Assembly: GCA_964441335.1 (NCBI GenBank)
Contig: CAYTUI010000007.1
Coordinates: 1 to 42,943, forward strand
DNA from: CAYTUI01 sp964441335
GTDB taxonomy: Bacteria; Patescibacteriota; Patescibacteriia; UBA1558; 2-01-FULL-52-15
Length of the DNA stretch: 42,943 bases
Direction: 5' to 3'
Positions 23,282 through 30,778 of the stretch are shown one piece after another (the first letter of the stretch is position 1; each line of letters begins with the position of its first letter). The position numbers were made by a program, and so were the translations under genes. A model generated the notes under the pieces. It saw only the letters and a list, made by a program, of their open reading frames with translations, did not search any database and was not told where the DNA came from.

Positions 23282-23542
23282 ATGGACAATTATAGTATAT
23301 ATTTTTTGATTTCCGAAACCAAATCAAAAACATATGTAGGCTTTTGTCAAAATTTATCAGAAAGACTAAAGTTACATAAATTGGGGAGGGTAAAATCAAC
23401 AAGAAATTTTGGAGATTTTACACATTGCATTCTAGAAATGGTCAATAACATATCGGACGCCAGAAATAGAGAAAAATACTGGAAATCGGCAGCTGGACGC
23501 AGAAAGCTAAAAGAGATATATAAAAAATTAACAAACGGATAG
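23282..23542 (+). CDS. GIY-YIG family nuclease, single-domain
   Basis: 86 residues. GIY element YSIYFLIS (Ser for Gly), YIG element TYVGFCQNLSERLKLH with the Arg, then GRVKSTRN, and the C-terminal ARNREKYWKSAAGRRKLKE with the usual Glu. The domain is complete and close in layout to the gene at 18349. It starts 40 bases after tRNA-Glu with no SD. Its stop (ACGGATAG) abuts the second 74-bp palindrome, so it lies between two copies of the same repeat. A role in moving the repeats is possible but unproven. Confidence 0.85.
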   Translation: MDNYSIYFLISETKSKTYVGFCQNLSERLKLHKLGRVKSTRNFGDFTHCILEMVNNISDARNREKYWKSAAGRRKLKEIYKKLTNG

Positions 23543-23545
23543 CTC

Positions 23546-23619
23546 GCCTCGCCGAGACGAGCGAGTCGAGGCGGGTCTGCCTCGCATCGACGAAGTTTCT
23601 TGCGAGTCGAGGCGGGGAC
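23546..23619. repeat. 74-bp palindromic repeat, copy 2
   Basis: Same as 22993-23066 with a single C/T difference after GAGGCGGG. It is joined to GGACACCAGGTTTTC of a tRNA-Glu fragment, as copy 1 is. Confidence 0.85.
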
Positions 23620-23641
23620 ACCAGGTTTTCATCCTGGCAAT
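23616..23641 (+). pseudogene. tRNA-Glu fragment (anticodon arm)
   Basis: 26 bases from GGACACCAGG to CCTGGCAAT are identical to the anticodon arm of the intact tRNA-Glu. No acceptor, D or T arm follows; the sequence departs at CCAGTTTGATCG. Confidence 0.85.
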
Positions 23642-23672
23642 CCAGTTTGATCGAGTTTCCAAGCGGCCATCA

Positions 23673-23701
23673 TTGACACATACCAAAAATTGTGATAGTA
23701 T
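23673..23701 (+). promoter_or_regulatory. Cold-shock gene promoter
   Basis: TTGACA at 23673-23678, 17-base spacer, TAGTAT at 23696-23701. It gives a leader of about 190 nt. Confidence 0.7.
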
Positions 23702-23707
23702 ATTAGA

Positions 23708-23900
23708 CGAGCTATCAATTCATTGATTATTTGCCTGCCTGGGATTGCAATTCCCGGTGAAATGGCTTAAAATTACCAATGATAATAGTTCTTTAAAACC
23801 GCTTTGGCCAATTTGGCCACAAACGGCTTAATATAGTACAAGTAGAAATAGAGTCGAATTTCATACTGTCTATATCTTAATTCGTTTTATTTCTACAACA
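23708..23900 (+). promoter_or_regulatory. Long structured leader of the cold-shock gene
   Basis: About 190 nt without an ORF. Helices include GGGA-TTGCAAT-TCCC near 23750, GGCCAAtttGGCC near 23810, and a hairpin ending 4 bases before the ATG: GTAGAAATA (23842-23850) with TATTTCTAC (23888-23896) and inner CGAATT/AATTCG. There is no SD before the ATG. Long leaders that refold on cooling are known for cspA; a similar role here is inference. Confidence 0.55.
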
Positions 23901-24098
23901 ATGCAAGGAACAATCAAAAAGTTGACTGACAAGAACTTTGGCTTTATCTCCCGACAGGGCGAAGCTAAGGACCTATTCTTCCACGCCAACGAATTGGTAG
24001 GCGTTGAGTTCAGTGAACTAAGCGAAGGTGACGCTGTTACCTTTGACGTTCAGGACTCACCAAAGGGTCCAGCCGCTGTCAAAGTACAGAAGGCCTAA
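23901..24098 (+). CDS. Cold-shock domain protein
   Basis: 65 residues, a single CSD beta-barrel binding single-stranded nucleic acid. The RNP1-like motif is KNFGFISRQG and RNP2-like is DLFFHANEL; the end GDAVTFDVQDSPKGPAAVKVQ is typical. It acts as an RNA chaperone in cold adaptation and translation. Compared with CspA (KGFGFI) it has Asn in place of Gly, and Leu for Val in RNP2. Monocistronic, with its own promoter, long leader and terminator. Confidence 0.95.
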   Translation: MQGTIKKLTDKNFGFISRQGEAKDLFFHANELVGVEFSELSEGDAVTFDVQDSPKGPAAVKVQKA

Positions 24099-24115
24099 CC
24101 TCTACAAGATTACTA

Positions 24116-24147
24116 AACAACCCCGTCAATTGGCGGGGTTGTTTGTT
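24116..24147 (+). terminator. Cold-shock gene terminator
   Basis: AACAACCCCG / CGGGGTTGTT (24116-24125 with 24134-24143), then TGTTT. Confidence 0.85.
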
Positions 24148-24180
24148 TCCTGAAAAGATCAATGAAACAATTCCTGGCAC

Positions 24181-24210
24181 TTGCAAAAAATCCGCTTTAT
24201 CTTGTATAAT
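24181..24210 (+). promoter_or_regulatory. hsp20 promoter
   Basis: TTGCAA at 24181-24186, 18-base spacer, TATAAT at 24205-24210. No CIRCE (TTAGCACTC-N9-GAGTGCTAA) element is seen. Confidence 0.6.
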
Positions 24211-24232
24211 AAGCACGTAAACAAAAAAATCT

Positions 24233-24793
24233 ATGGCCAAAAAGAAAAAAAAGGAAGCTCAAAAAGAAGACGATTTTTTCTTCAATCTTGAGGAGATTGA
24301 GGGGAACGATGCCGAGGACGAATTAGAAACTCCGGAAATTGAGGAGGAACAGGCTGACGAAGATTTTGAAAATGAAGATATTAGTAATACCAGAGACCTA
24401 ACTCCAGTTGATTTGTCTGCCGGTCAATCATTAAATGAAGATCAGGATTGGTTGGACGAGGAAGGCGAGTTGACGATTGACGTTTACCAAGACAACAGCA
24501 ACATTTATATCAAATCGCCATTACCCGGCATTGATGTTGAAGATGTTGATGTTAGTTTGGATAATGATATGGTGACTATCAGAGCTAAGCGCGATTGGGG
24601 TCATGAAATTGACGAAGAAGATTATTTCTTCCGCGAAAACTATTGGGGCAGCGTCAGCCGCTCAATTATCCTGCCGGTGGAAATTAAAGCTGATAAAGTT
24701 GACGCCACTATGAAGAACGGCGTGCTGACAGTTGTCTTGCCCAAAGCCAAACGTAACTCCAGTGTCAACATCAACATTAAATCTGAAGACTAA
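24233..24793 (+). CDS. Hsp20 / alpha-crystallin small heat-shock protein with long acidic N-terminus
   Basis: 186 residues. The C-terminal half (about 88-186) is an alpha-crystallin domain: LTIDVYQDNSNIYIKSPLPG, VDVSLDNDMVTIRAKR, ENYWGSVSRSIILPVEIKAD and MKNGVLTVVLPKA, the last being the conserved GVL. Holdase chaperone preventing aggregation. The first ~85 residues are unusual: a Lys run (MAKKKKKEAQK) followed by an acidic, probably disordered tract (EEIEGNDAEDELETPEIEEE). The usual C-terminal IxI anchor is not clear (VNINIKS could serve). Its stop overlaps the next start by one base (TAATG). Confidence 0.9.
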   Translation: MAKKKKKEAQKEDDFFFNLEEIEGNDAEDELETPEIEEEQADEDFENEDISNTRDLTPVDLSAGQSLNEDQDWLDEEGELTIDVYQDNSNIYIKSPLPGIDVEDVDVSLDNDMVTIRAKRDWGHEIDEEDYFFRENYWGSVSRSIILPVEIKADKVDATMKNGVLTVVLPKAKRNSSVNINIKSED

Positions 24794-25017
24794 TGTTAAT
24801 TAGAAATATCAAATTAAAGGTTGCTAAAATTGAGGCCAATAAGGTCTTTTTGACAAGCGAGCTGGAGCAGGAAATAATAATACCCAAAGATTTTTTAGAA
24901 ACTGTCAAAGTTGACGATACTATATATTTGGCAGCCGACAATAAACCTTTAATCTTGACAGGAGCTAAAGAAGTTTTAAATGAAATCATCGATGGCCAAG
25001 AAGAACAGCCAGACTAA
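24793..25017 (+). CDS. Small beta-rich protein, function unknown
   Basis: 74 residues, translationally coupled to hsp20 (TAATG overlap) and overlapping the start of the VanW gene by 38 bases. The alternating pattern MLIRNIKLKVAKIEANKVFL and IIIPKDFLETVKVDD suggests a small beta barrel; the C-terminus is acidic (IDGQEEQPD). No family recognised. Its place between a chaperone and a cell-surface protein gives no clear hint. Confidence 0.7.
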   Translation: MLIRNIKLKVAKIEANKVFLTSELEQEIIIPKDFLETVKVDDTIYLAADNKPLILTGAKEVLNEIIDGQEEQPD

Positions 25018-26860
25018 TCAGCTGGCGTTTCTCAATAACAAAATAATAATTTGGCTACTAATCTTAGTGGCTGTTTTTGTATTAGTGTTCTTGATCATGG
25101 CTTCTACTGTCTATGCCATGCGAATCAAATATAACAATAAAATCTGGCCCAATGTTAGTTTGGCTAATGTTGAGGTCGGCGGCCTGTCCGCGGATAAAGC
25201 CGTTCAGGAAGTCCGGGTCAAAATTAATAAATTCAGCGCCGAAGGAGTTAATTTTGTCAGTCCGGAAAAAACTATTACTATTTACCCGACTACCATTGCT
25301 CCTAATGATCCGGATATTTCCAGCGAACTAATCCATTGGGACGTCAATCAATCAGTCAGCCAAGCACAACAGATTGGACATGGGAATTTACTGACAGATA
25401 TCGCTAATTTAAGCGTTTTAGTTCGCGAAAAAAAACTATCCTTAATCTATAGCTGGGATCGGCAGGAAATAAAATCGGTCCTGGAATCAAGCTTTGAGGG
25501 CATCTTAAGCCCCAAGAAAGAAGCGCAACTTTACTTTGAAAATGATCGTCCTTATATCTCTAGTCAAGCAACTGGTATTGCTTTCAGTTTTGATCAGTCT
25601 TTGGATCAAATGTCCTCACAACTTGGGCTATTAAATAATCAGGCCATTGAGCTGAAAAAAATAATTGAACAACCACAGTTAACTAAAGAAGAGCTAACAC
25701 CTTTACTACCGCAAGTAAACAAAGCCTTGGACTTTCAACAGTTCAATATTAATTATCCCGACGGTTACTTTGTCATTACTCCAGAAGTCATGAAACAATG
25801 GTTAGCCTTTGAGCGTCAAGCCAAAGGAAAAATTATCTTAGCCATCAGTCAATCAGCTTTAAACGACTGGCTGGCCGAACCAAGGAAATCAATTGAAACG
25901 GAAGTTAAGAATGCCAAATTTCAGCTGACCAATGGTCGCGTTTCAGAATTCCAGGCCAGCAGTCAAGGACAAAAAATTAACGATCAGATATTATTGGAGC
26001 ACTTGAATCAAAACCTGATGATTAACCAGGACATTGAGTTACCGTTAGAAACTGTTGAGCCGGAAAACTCTGTTGCCGATGTTAATAATTTGGGCATTAA
26101 AGAAATTCTAGGAACCGGTGTGTCCGACTTCAGTGGCAGTCCGGTTAACCGACGTTTTAATATCAAAGTCGGCGCCGATTCATTAAATGGCATCATAGTA
26201 CAACCAAATGAAGAATTTTCACTGCTGAAAGCTTTAGGTGAAATAAATGGTGAGACCGGTTATCGGACGGAGTTGGTAATTAAAGGTGATAAAACTATTC
26301 CGGAATATGGCGGTGGCTTATGTCAAATCGGCACTACCACTTTCCGAGCGACCTTAGCTTCCGGTTTACCAGTCACCCAAAGACGCAATCATTCCTACCG
26401 CGTAGTTTACTACGAACCAGCCGGCACTGACGCTACTATTTATGATCCGGCGCCTGATTACCGTTTTAAAAATGATACCGGTCATAATATTCTGATTCAA
26501 ACCAGAATTGACGGCGATAAATTGTATTTTGATTTTTGGGGGACTAAGGATGGTAGGAAAGTTGAGCAAACTGATCCGGTCATCTATAACATTGTCCGGC
26601 CGGCAGCCACCAAATACGTAGAAACAATTGATTTGCCCGTCGATAAAATAAAATGCACCGAGTCCTCACATAACGGAGCCGACGCCAAATTTGATTATAC
26701 TATTACTTATCCTGATGGAACTGTTGAGGCCACAACTTTTAACAGCCACTATGTTCCCTGGCAGGCAGTCTGTTTGGTAGGAGTTGAACAACTCACTCCG
26801 CCAACTGATGGAACCGCCGCTACTTCCACTGGCGAGGTCATCCTCAACTCACTTAATTAG
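24980..26860 (+). CDS. VanW family cell-envelope protein with peptidoglycan-binding-like repeats
   Basis: 626 residues (ATG at 24980; a second ATG at 24992 gives 622). One N-terminal membrane anchor at about residues 23-47, so the bulk is extracytoplasmic. Residues about 55-360 hold two YoaR-like putative peptidoglycan-binding regions (VSLANVEVGGLSADKAVQEV is the typical opening). The VanW domain lies at about 385-520, with FSLLKALGEINGETGY, GGGLCQIGTTTFRATL, RRNHSYRVVYYEPAGTDAT and FKNDTGHNILIQTRID. The C-terminus has a Cys pair and a Pro/Thr tail. VanW proteins occur near vancomycin-resistance and wall genes, but their reaction is unknown. Confidence 0.9.
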   Translation: MKSSMAKKNSQTNQLAFLNNKIIIWLLILVAVFVLVFLIMASTVYAMRIKYNNKIWPNVSLANVEVGGLSADKAVQEVRVKINKFSAEGVNFVSPEKTITIYPTTIAPNDPDISSELIHWDVNQSVSQAQQIGHGNLLTDIANLSVLVREKKLSLIYSWDRQEIKSVLESSFEGILSPKKEAQLYFENDRPYISSQATGIAFSFDQSLDQMSSQLGLLNNQAIELKKIIEQPQLTKEELTPLLPQVNKALDFQQFNINYPDGYFVITPEVMKQWLAFERQAKGKIILAISQSALNDWLAEPRKSIETEVKNAKFQLTNGRVSEFQASSQGQKINDQILLEHLNQNLMINQDIELPLETVEPENSVADVNNLGIKEILGTGVSDFSGSPVNRRFNIKVGADSLNGIIVQPNEEFSLLKALGEINGETGYRTELVIKGDKTIPEYGGGLCQIGTTTFRATLASGLPVTQRRNHSYRVVYYEPAGTDATIYDPAPDYRFKNDTGHNILIQTRIDGDKLYFDFWGTKDGRKVEQTDPVIYNIVRPAATKYVETIDLPVDKIKCTESSHNGADAKFDYTITYPDGTVEATTFNSHYVPWQAVCLVGVEQLTPPTDGTAATSTGEVILNSLN

Positions 26861-26864
26861 AAAT

Positions 26865-26904
26865 AAAAAAAACTTCGTTAGACTTCTCTAAGCGGAGTTT
26901 TTTG
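26865..26904 (+). terminator. VanW gene terminator
   Basis: AAAAAACTTCGTT pairs with AGCGGAGTTTTTT (two G-U pairs) and ends in a T run at 26898-26903. Confidence 0.7.
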
Positions 26905-26908
26905 TAAA

Positions 26909-26969
26909 ATCCAGCACCATCCAAAAAAGTATATAAATGTTTTCTCCAGATTTATAAATGGTGCTGGAT
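26909..26969. repeat. CCAGCACC-end palindrome
   Basis: Perfect 12-bp arms ATCCAGCACCAT (26909-26920) and ATGGTGCTGGAT (26958-26969), with inner TATAAAT/ATTTATA. Same family as 361-459 and 36421-36459. Confidence 0.8.
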
Positions 26970-26975
26970 AAAACA

Positions 26976-27093
26976 AAAAGCTTCCTGTAATCTGCATCCA
27001 AGAAAATTGCTCAAAGTTATTTTTTAGCCGTAGCCAAAAAGCACTTTGACCAATCCCCATGCTTGTCGTGGATGCAGATTACAGGAAGCTTTT
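26976..27093. repeat. 118-bp long-armed palindrome (MITE-like)
   Basis: Perfect 25-bp arms: left starts AAAAGCTTCCTGTAATCTGC (26976) and ends CATCCA (27000); right TGGATG...AGCTTTT is 27069-27093. Inner layers CAAAGT/ACTTTG and TTTTTAGC/GCcAAAAA continue the stem. No ORF of note. Two smaller hairpins follow (CCTCC-gtatt-GGAGG near 27112 and CCTGTatgttatcACAGG near 27130). Confidence 0.75.
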
Positions 27094-27233
27094 GTTATGT
27101 AAGGTACACCTCCGTATTGGAGGGGAACCTGTATGTTATCACAGGAGCCAATATTTGTCAATAGTTAAGTTTTTTGGCTAACCTTAGTGCCCTAATAGCC
27201 CAGTTAGTCACAAAAAATCAACAGGCCCAATAT

Positions 27234-27262
27234 TTGACTTTTATGGACTTTTCGGCTATATT
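27234..27262 (+). promoter_or_regulatory. rpmF operon promoter
   Basis: TTGACT at 27234-27239, 17-base spacer, TATATT at 27257-27262. The ~165-nt leader contains a palindrome (27300-27355: GAGATTGCTTCGCTCCG ... CTACGCTCGCAAATGA, with CATCAGCCActggcTGATGG) and then a G-poor CTAACTACCTA tract (27385-27431) against the ATG. Confidence 0.7.
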
Positions 27263-27431
27263 CAACCCGTGCTAATCAACTAAACCTGTGTGCCTAGTTG
27301 AGATTGCTTCGCTCCGTCCATCAGCCACTGGCTGATGGGACTACGCTCGCAAATGAATTACGTCCCTATCTTCTAAATCCTATTCCCTAATCCCTAATTA
27401 CCTAACTAGCTAAATACCTAACTACCTAACC

Positions 27432-27677
27432 ATGAGTACCCCTACTAAAAGACACACTAGCTCTTCGCGAAAACGCCGAGCTTCTCATTTTGCCCTTACT
27501 AAACCGGCTATCGGTACTTGCACTAACTGCAAAAAAGATATTAAACCTCATCATGCCTGCCGACACTGCGGCTTTTATCGCGGTCGGGATATCAGTCAGA
27601 AAACTTCCCAACCCCTGACTGCCAAAGTTGCTAAAATCAGTAAGAGTAAAAAAACCGCAGCCAAAACAACTTCTTAA
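27432..27677 (+). CDS. rpmF: 50S ribosomal protein L32
   Basis: 81 residues. Basic N-terminus (TPTKRHTSSSRKRRASHFAL) and the zinc ribbon CTNCKKDIKPHHACRHCGFYRGRDI match L32. Typical L32 has 56-65 residues; the extra ~20 here are a Lys/Thr-rich tail (KVAKISKSKKTAAKTTS). No SD; a CTACCTAACC leader abuts the ATG. First gene of a run with nusB-nudix and rnc. Confidence 0.92.
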   Translation: MSTPTKRHTSSSRKRRASHFALTKPAIGTCTNCKKDIKPHHACRHCGFYRGRDISQKTSQPLTAKVAKISKSKKTAAKTTS

Positions 27678-27704
27678 AAATTGAATCACTAATATTTGTT
27701 CTTT

Positions 27705-28580
27705 ATGGCCAATCGTCACTTAGCTCGTACCTTAGCTCTACAAAGCCTTTTCGAATGGGATTTTTACCATGGTAAGGCCGATATCAATACGATTCTTCAA
27801 CAAGTTAAACAGGAATTTGCTCCCGAATTTGATGATCAGGGGTTCAGTTTGAATTTACTCAACAGTGTTTTACGTGAACAAAAAGGCCTGGACAAAATGA
27901 TTACCGAATTCGCGCCAGAGTGGCCGCTCGATCAAATTACCATGGTTGATCGCAATGTTTTGCGTATCGGTATCTATGAATTAAAATTTGATCAAAGTAT
28001 TCCTCCTAAAGTTGCCATCAACGAGGCCATAGAATTGGCCAAAACCTTTGGCGGCTCTGCTTCCGGTAAATTCGTCAACGGCGTCTTAGGCAGTATTTAT
28101 AAAAAAATGACCAGCTCCGGTGAAAAGCAGGACTTAGCCAGTCAGGGAATCAAAGAAGAATCATCCGGCGGTTTTGTTTTCAGATATGACGGACAGCAAT
28201 GGCTGGTAGCCTTAATTTTGGACGCATATAACAAATGGACTTTTTCTAAAGGCCATATTGAGAGCGGCGAAACAGCCGAACAAGCAGCCAGCCGCGAAGT
28301 TAAAGAGGAATTCGGTATCAGCGATTTGCAAATGATTGAAGAATTAGGAGAGCTACAACTAAAAGTTAACCATCCTAATGAAGAACCTTTTCGCAAATTG
28401 GTACACCTCTATCTATTTACTACCCAGGATATTCAACTCAATATTCCTAAGGTGCCGGAATTTAAAGATGGTAAGTGGTTTACGATTACCGAAGCCATAG
28501 AGACCATTGGTTATGAAGAATCCAAAAAGTTTTTGGAAAAAGCTATCAATATGTTAAATGAAAACAATGAAAGACATTAG
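27705..28580 (+). CDS. nusB: NusB-Nudix hydrolase fusion
   Basis: 291 residues from the ATG at 27705. Residues 1-~130 are NusB (ANRHLARTLALQSLFEWDFY, FAPEWPLDQITMVDRNVLRIGIYEL, PPKVAINEAIELAKTFGGSASGKFVNGVLGSI), which binds boxA RNA with NusE in rRNA antitermination. Residues ~145-285 are a Nudix hydrolase with a perfect box at 183-205 (G-x5-E-x7-REVKEEFGI, from GHIESGETAEQAASREVKEE). It appears related to diadenosine-polyphosphate or NTP-cleaning MutT-like enzymes; substrate unknown. The joint is seamless, with no stop or frameshift. It overlaps rnc by 23 bases. Confidence 0.93.
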   Translation: MANRHLARTLALQSLFEWDFYHGKADINTILQQVKQEFAPEFDDQGFSLNLLNSVLREQKGLDKMITEFAPEWPLDQITMVDRNVLRIGIYELKFDQSIPPKVAINEAIELAKTFGGSASGKFVNGVLGSIYKKMTSSGEKQDLASQGIKEESSGGFVFRYDGQQWLVALILDAYNKWTFSKGHIESGETAEQAASREVKEEFGISDLQMIEELGELQLKVNHPNEEPFRKLVHLYLFTTQDIQLNIPKVPEFKDGKWFTITEAIETIGYEESKKFLEKAINMLNENNERH

Positions 28581-29256
28581 CGGACTGGAAAAAATTCTTG
28601 ATATTAAATTTAAAGACAAAGAACTATTACGCTCTGCCCTGACGCACCGCTCCTATCTTAATGAACATAAAAGTCTCCAGCGCGAACACAATGAACGGCT
28701 GGAGTTTTTGGGCGATGCTGTTTTGGAATTAATTGTGACCGAGCATCTTTTTAGAAATTATCCCAACCCCGAAGGCGACATGACTAACTGGCGCTCCAGC
28801 TTGGTCAACGCTAACATGCTGGGCTCTTTAGCTGAAGAAATAAATCTTTACGACTATTTACTGATGAGCCGCGGCGAAGCCAAAGACTCCAATACCAAAG
28901 CCCGCCGTTATATTCTGGCCAATGCTTTTGAGGCTTTAATCGGAGCCATTTATCTGGACCAAGGCACCAAAGTTGTCTCTAAATTTATCTCTAAAACAGT
29001 GTTGGCACAGTTAAAAGCTATCTTGGACAATGAATCGCACATTGATCCCAAGAGCCGTTTCCAGGAAAAGTCCCAGGAAATCTACGGTGTCACTCCAACT
29101 TACAGAGTCCTGGAAGAATCCGGCCCAGATCATAATAAAAAATTTCAAATCGGCCTCTATATTGAAAAGGAGCTGGTAGCCACCGGCGAAGGTTTCAGTA
29201 AACAGGAAGCTCAAGTAGACGCCGCTAGCAAAGGAATAAAAAAGAAAAAATGGTAG
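28558..29256 (+). CDS. rnc: Ribonuclease III
   Basis: 232 residues (or 229 from the ATG at 28567). Cleaves double-stranded RNA, including rRNA precursors. The signature HNERLEFLGDAVLELIV (44-60) carries the catalytic acidic residues; the second acidic site lies in ANAFEALIGAIYLDQG. The C-terminal dsRNA-binding domain (about 160-232) is seen in PKSRFQEKSQEIYGVTPTYR and GEGFSKQEAQVDAASKGIKK. The start overlaps the nusB-nudix end. Pairing rnc with nusB fits rRNA synthesis and processing. Confidence 0.96.
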   Translation: MKTMKDISGLEKILDIKFKDKELLRSALTHRSYLNEHKSLQREHNERLEFLGDAVLELIVTEHLFRNYPNPEGDMTNWRSSLVNANMLGSLAEEINLYDYLLMSRGEAKDSNTKARRYILANAFEALIGAIYLDQGTKVVSKFISKTVLAQLKAILDNESHIDPKSRFQEKSQEIYGVTPTYRVLEESGPDHNKKFQIGLYIEKELVATGEGFSKQEAQVDAASKGIKKKKW

Positions 29257-29301
29257 GCCTCTGGTCTATCATTTTTTTCATTATTTAATTACATAATCAT
29301 A

Positions 29302-30767
29302 ATGAACAAACAACCATTCCCTTTCGCTGACCTCAACAAGGTCATAGCTTTTGTGGCCTTAACTTTAGTTATTGGCCTAGTGACTAATGCTTGGGCTTTG
29401 TCTTTGCCGTTTACTAAGACTGTTAAAACGTCAACGATTGTAAATGATGACGTCGCTGACCAGACAGATAACTGGCAGATATATACTAATGAAGAATACG
29501 GAGTTTCTGTTAAATATCCAGCTGATTGGCGAAACTCAACCTCTGCAAATTCTAACTCACTTATAGCAATGTATAAACCAAGTACTACCAGTAACTACCC
29601 CAGTTCAGATAACCCAATGGACATTTACATTCAGATTTATGTCATAGCTAATCATAATCATTTAACTTTACAAGAACTCTTTGATGAAGAATATCAGAGT
29701 TGCTTAATAGAAGCCGCGGAGATGGGTTGCCCCGGCCCCGCTAACGTCGCTAATTTTAAGTCGGTAGAAATAAATGGCACAGTTGGCCTGCAGGACTCAT
29801 CACCATCAGTACTTCAGGGAATCACAACTTATTTTGACAAAAATGATTATTTTATTGCCATTGCTGGTTCTAAGTATAATCTATCTGACTCTTATGACTT
29901 TAGCAAAGATTACAATCAAATCCTCTCCACCTTCAAATTTGATGACTCATCCATAGATCTTAAGGCCTATACCAATCCGACAACCGGCTTTACTTTTCAG
30001 TACCCTAACAATTTTACAATTTCAGAAACAACCGGGGGACTTACCGTAAATAGCCCAGATCCGTCTGATATCAGTCTGGCCGGGCTTGCTATTAAGGATA
30101 TTCCAAACACTGATTATGCCAAAATACTAAAAAATCAATATACTGATTCGCTATTCAGTGGTGATCCGCTGAACCAGGAAGACCTGGTCCTCATAATACG
30201 ATTTATGTCCATAAAAATACTTATGCTACAGCAATCGGCCTGAGTCGTACACACTTCTACTTCTATAACGCGGGCCGATTATATGATTTTCAATATCCGG
30301 AAAATAAGTTCGCCTCGGATTATTACAATATAGCCCGGAGTTTTAATTTTGTAACACCCGCTACCGACTGGCAATCAATATCGGCTAAATCTCTAGGCTT
30401 GAATTTCCAGCTGCCATCTGATTTTAATTCAGGGCCTACTAAATATTTCACAGTTGCTTACGTCGGTAATAATGGGTCTATCTCAATCAATATAAAAGAT
30501 CAACCGTTTGATAAAAATAATATTTCTGATATCTATGGACCCATTACTTCTCCTAATGAGATATCAATCGGCGGGCGTGCCGGCGTCTACTATCAAATCG
30601 GAGATGCTGGCTGCGGAACTTTAGTAGCCCTAGCCAAATATTCTGATATTCAAACCCTGGAGGTTAACTTTAGTTCTTGTGAAGGAAGTTATGTATCAAA
30701 ACCACTGTATGACGATACTGAGTTAGCAACTAAGATCCTCTCTACCTTCAAATTCAATATTAACTAA
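29302..30767 (+). pseudogene. Secreted or membrane-anchored repeat protein, frameshifted
   Basis: The N-terminal membrane segment or signal (FADLNKVIAFVALTLVIGLV) is nearly identical to that of the next gene. Then domains of ~150 residues begin with W-x-x-Y-x-N-x-x-x-G-x-x-x-x-Y-P (NWQIYTNEEYGVSVKYPADW, KAYTNPTTGFTFQYPNNF) and end in ILSTFKFDD. This is a PsbP/MPT-like pattern, by resemblance only. The first frame stops at 30243, but the same domain pattern continues in the +1 frame (IYVHKNTYATAIGLSRTHFY ... DWQSISAKSLGLNFQLP) to 30767. One base seems lost near 30183. It could be a sequencing error, a true pseudogene or phase variation. Confidence 0.8.
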
Positions 30768-30778
30768 TCACCACAACC

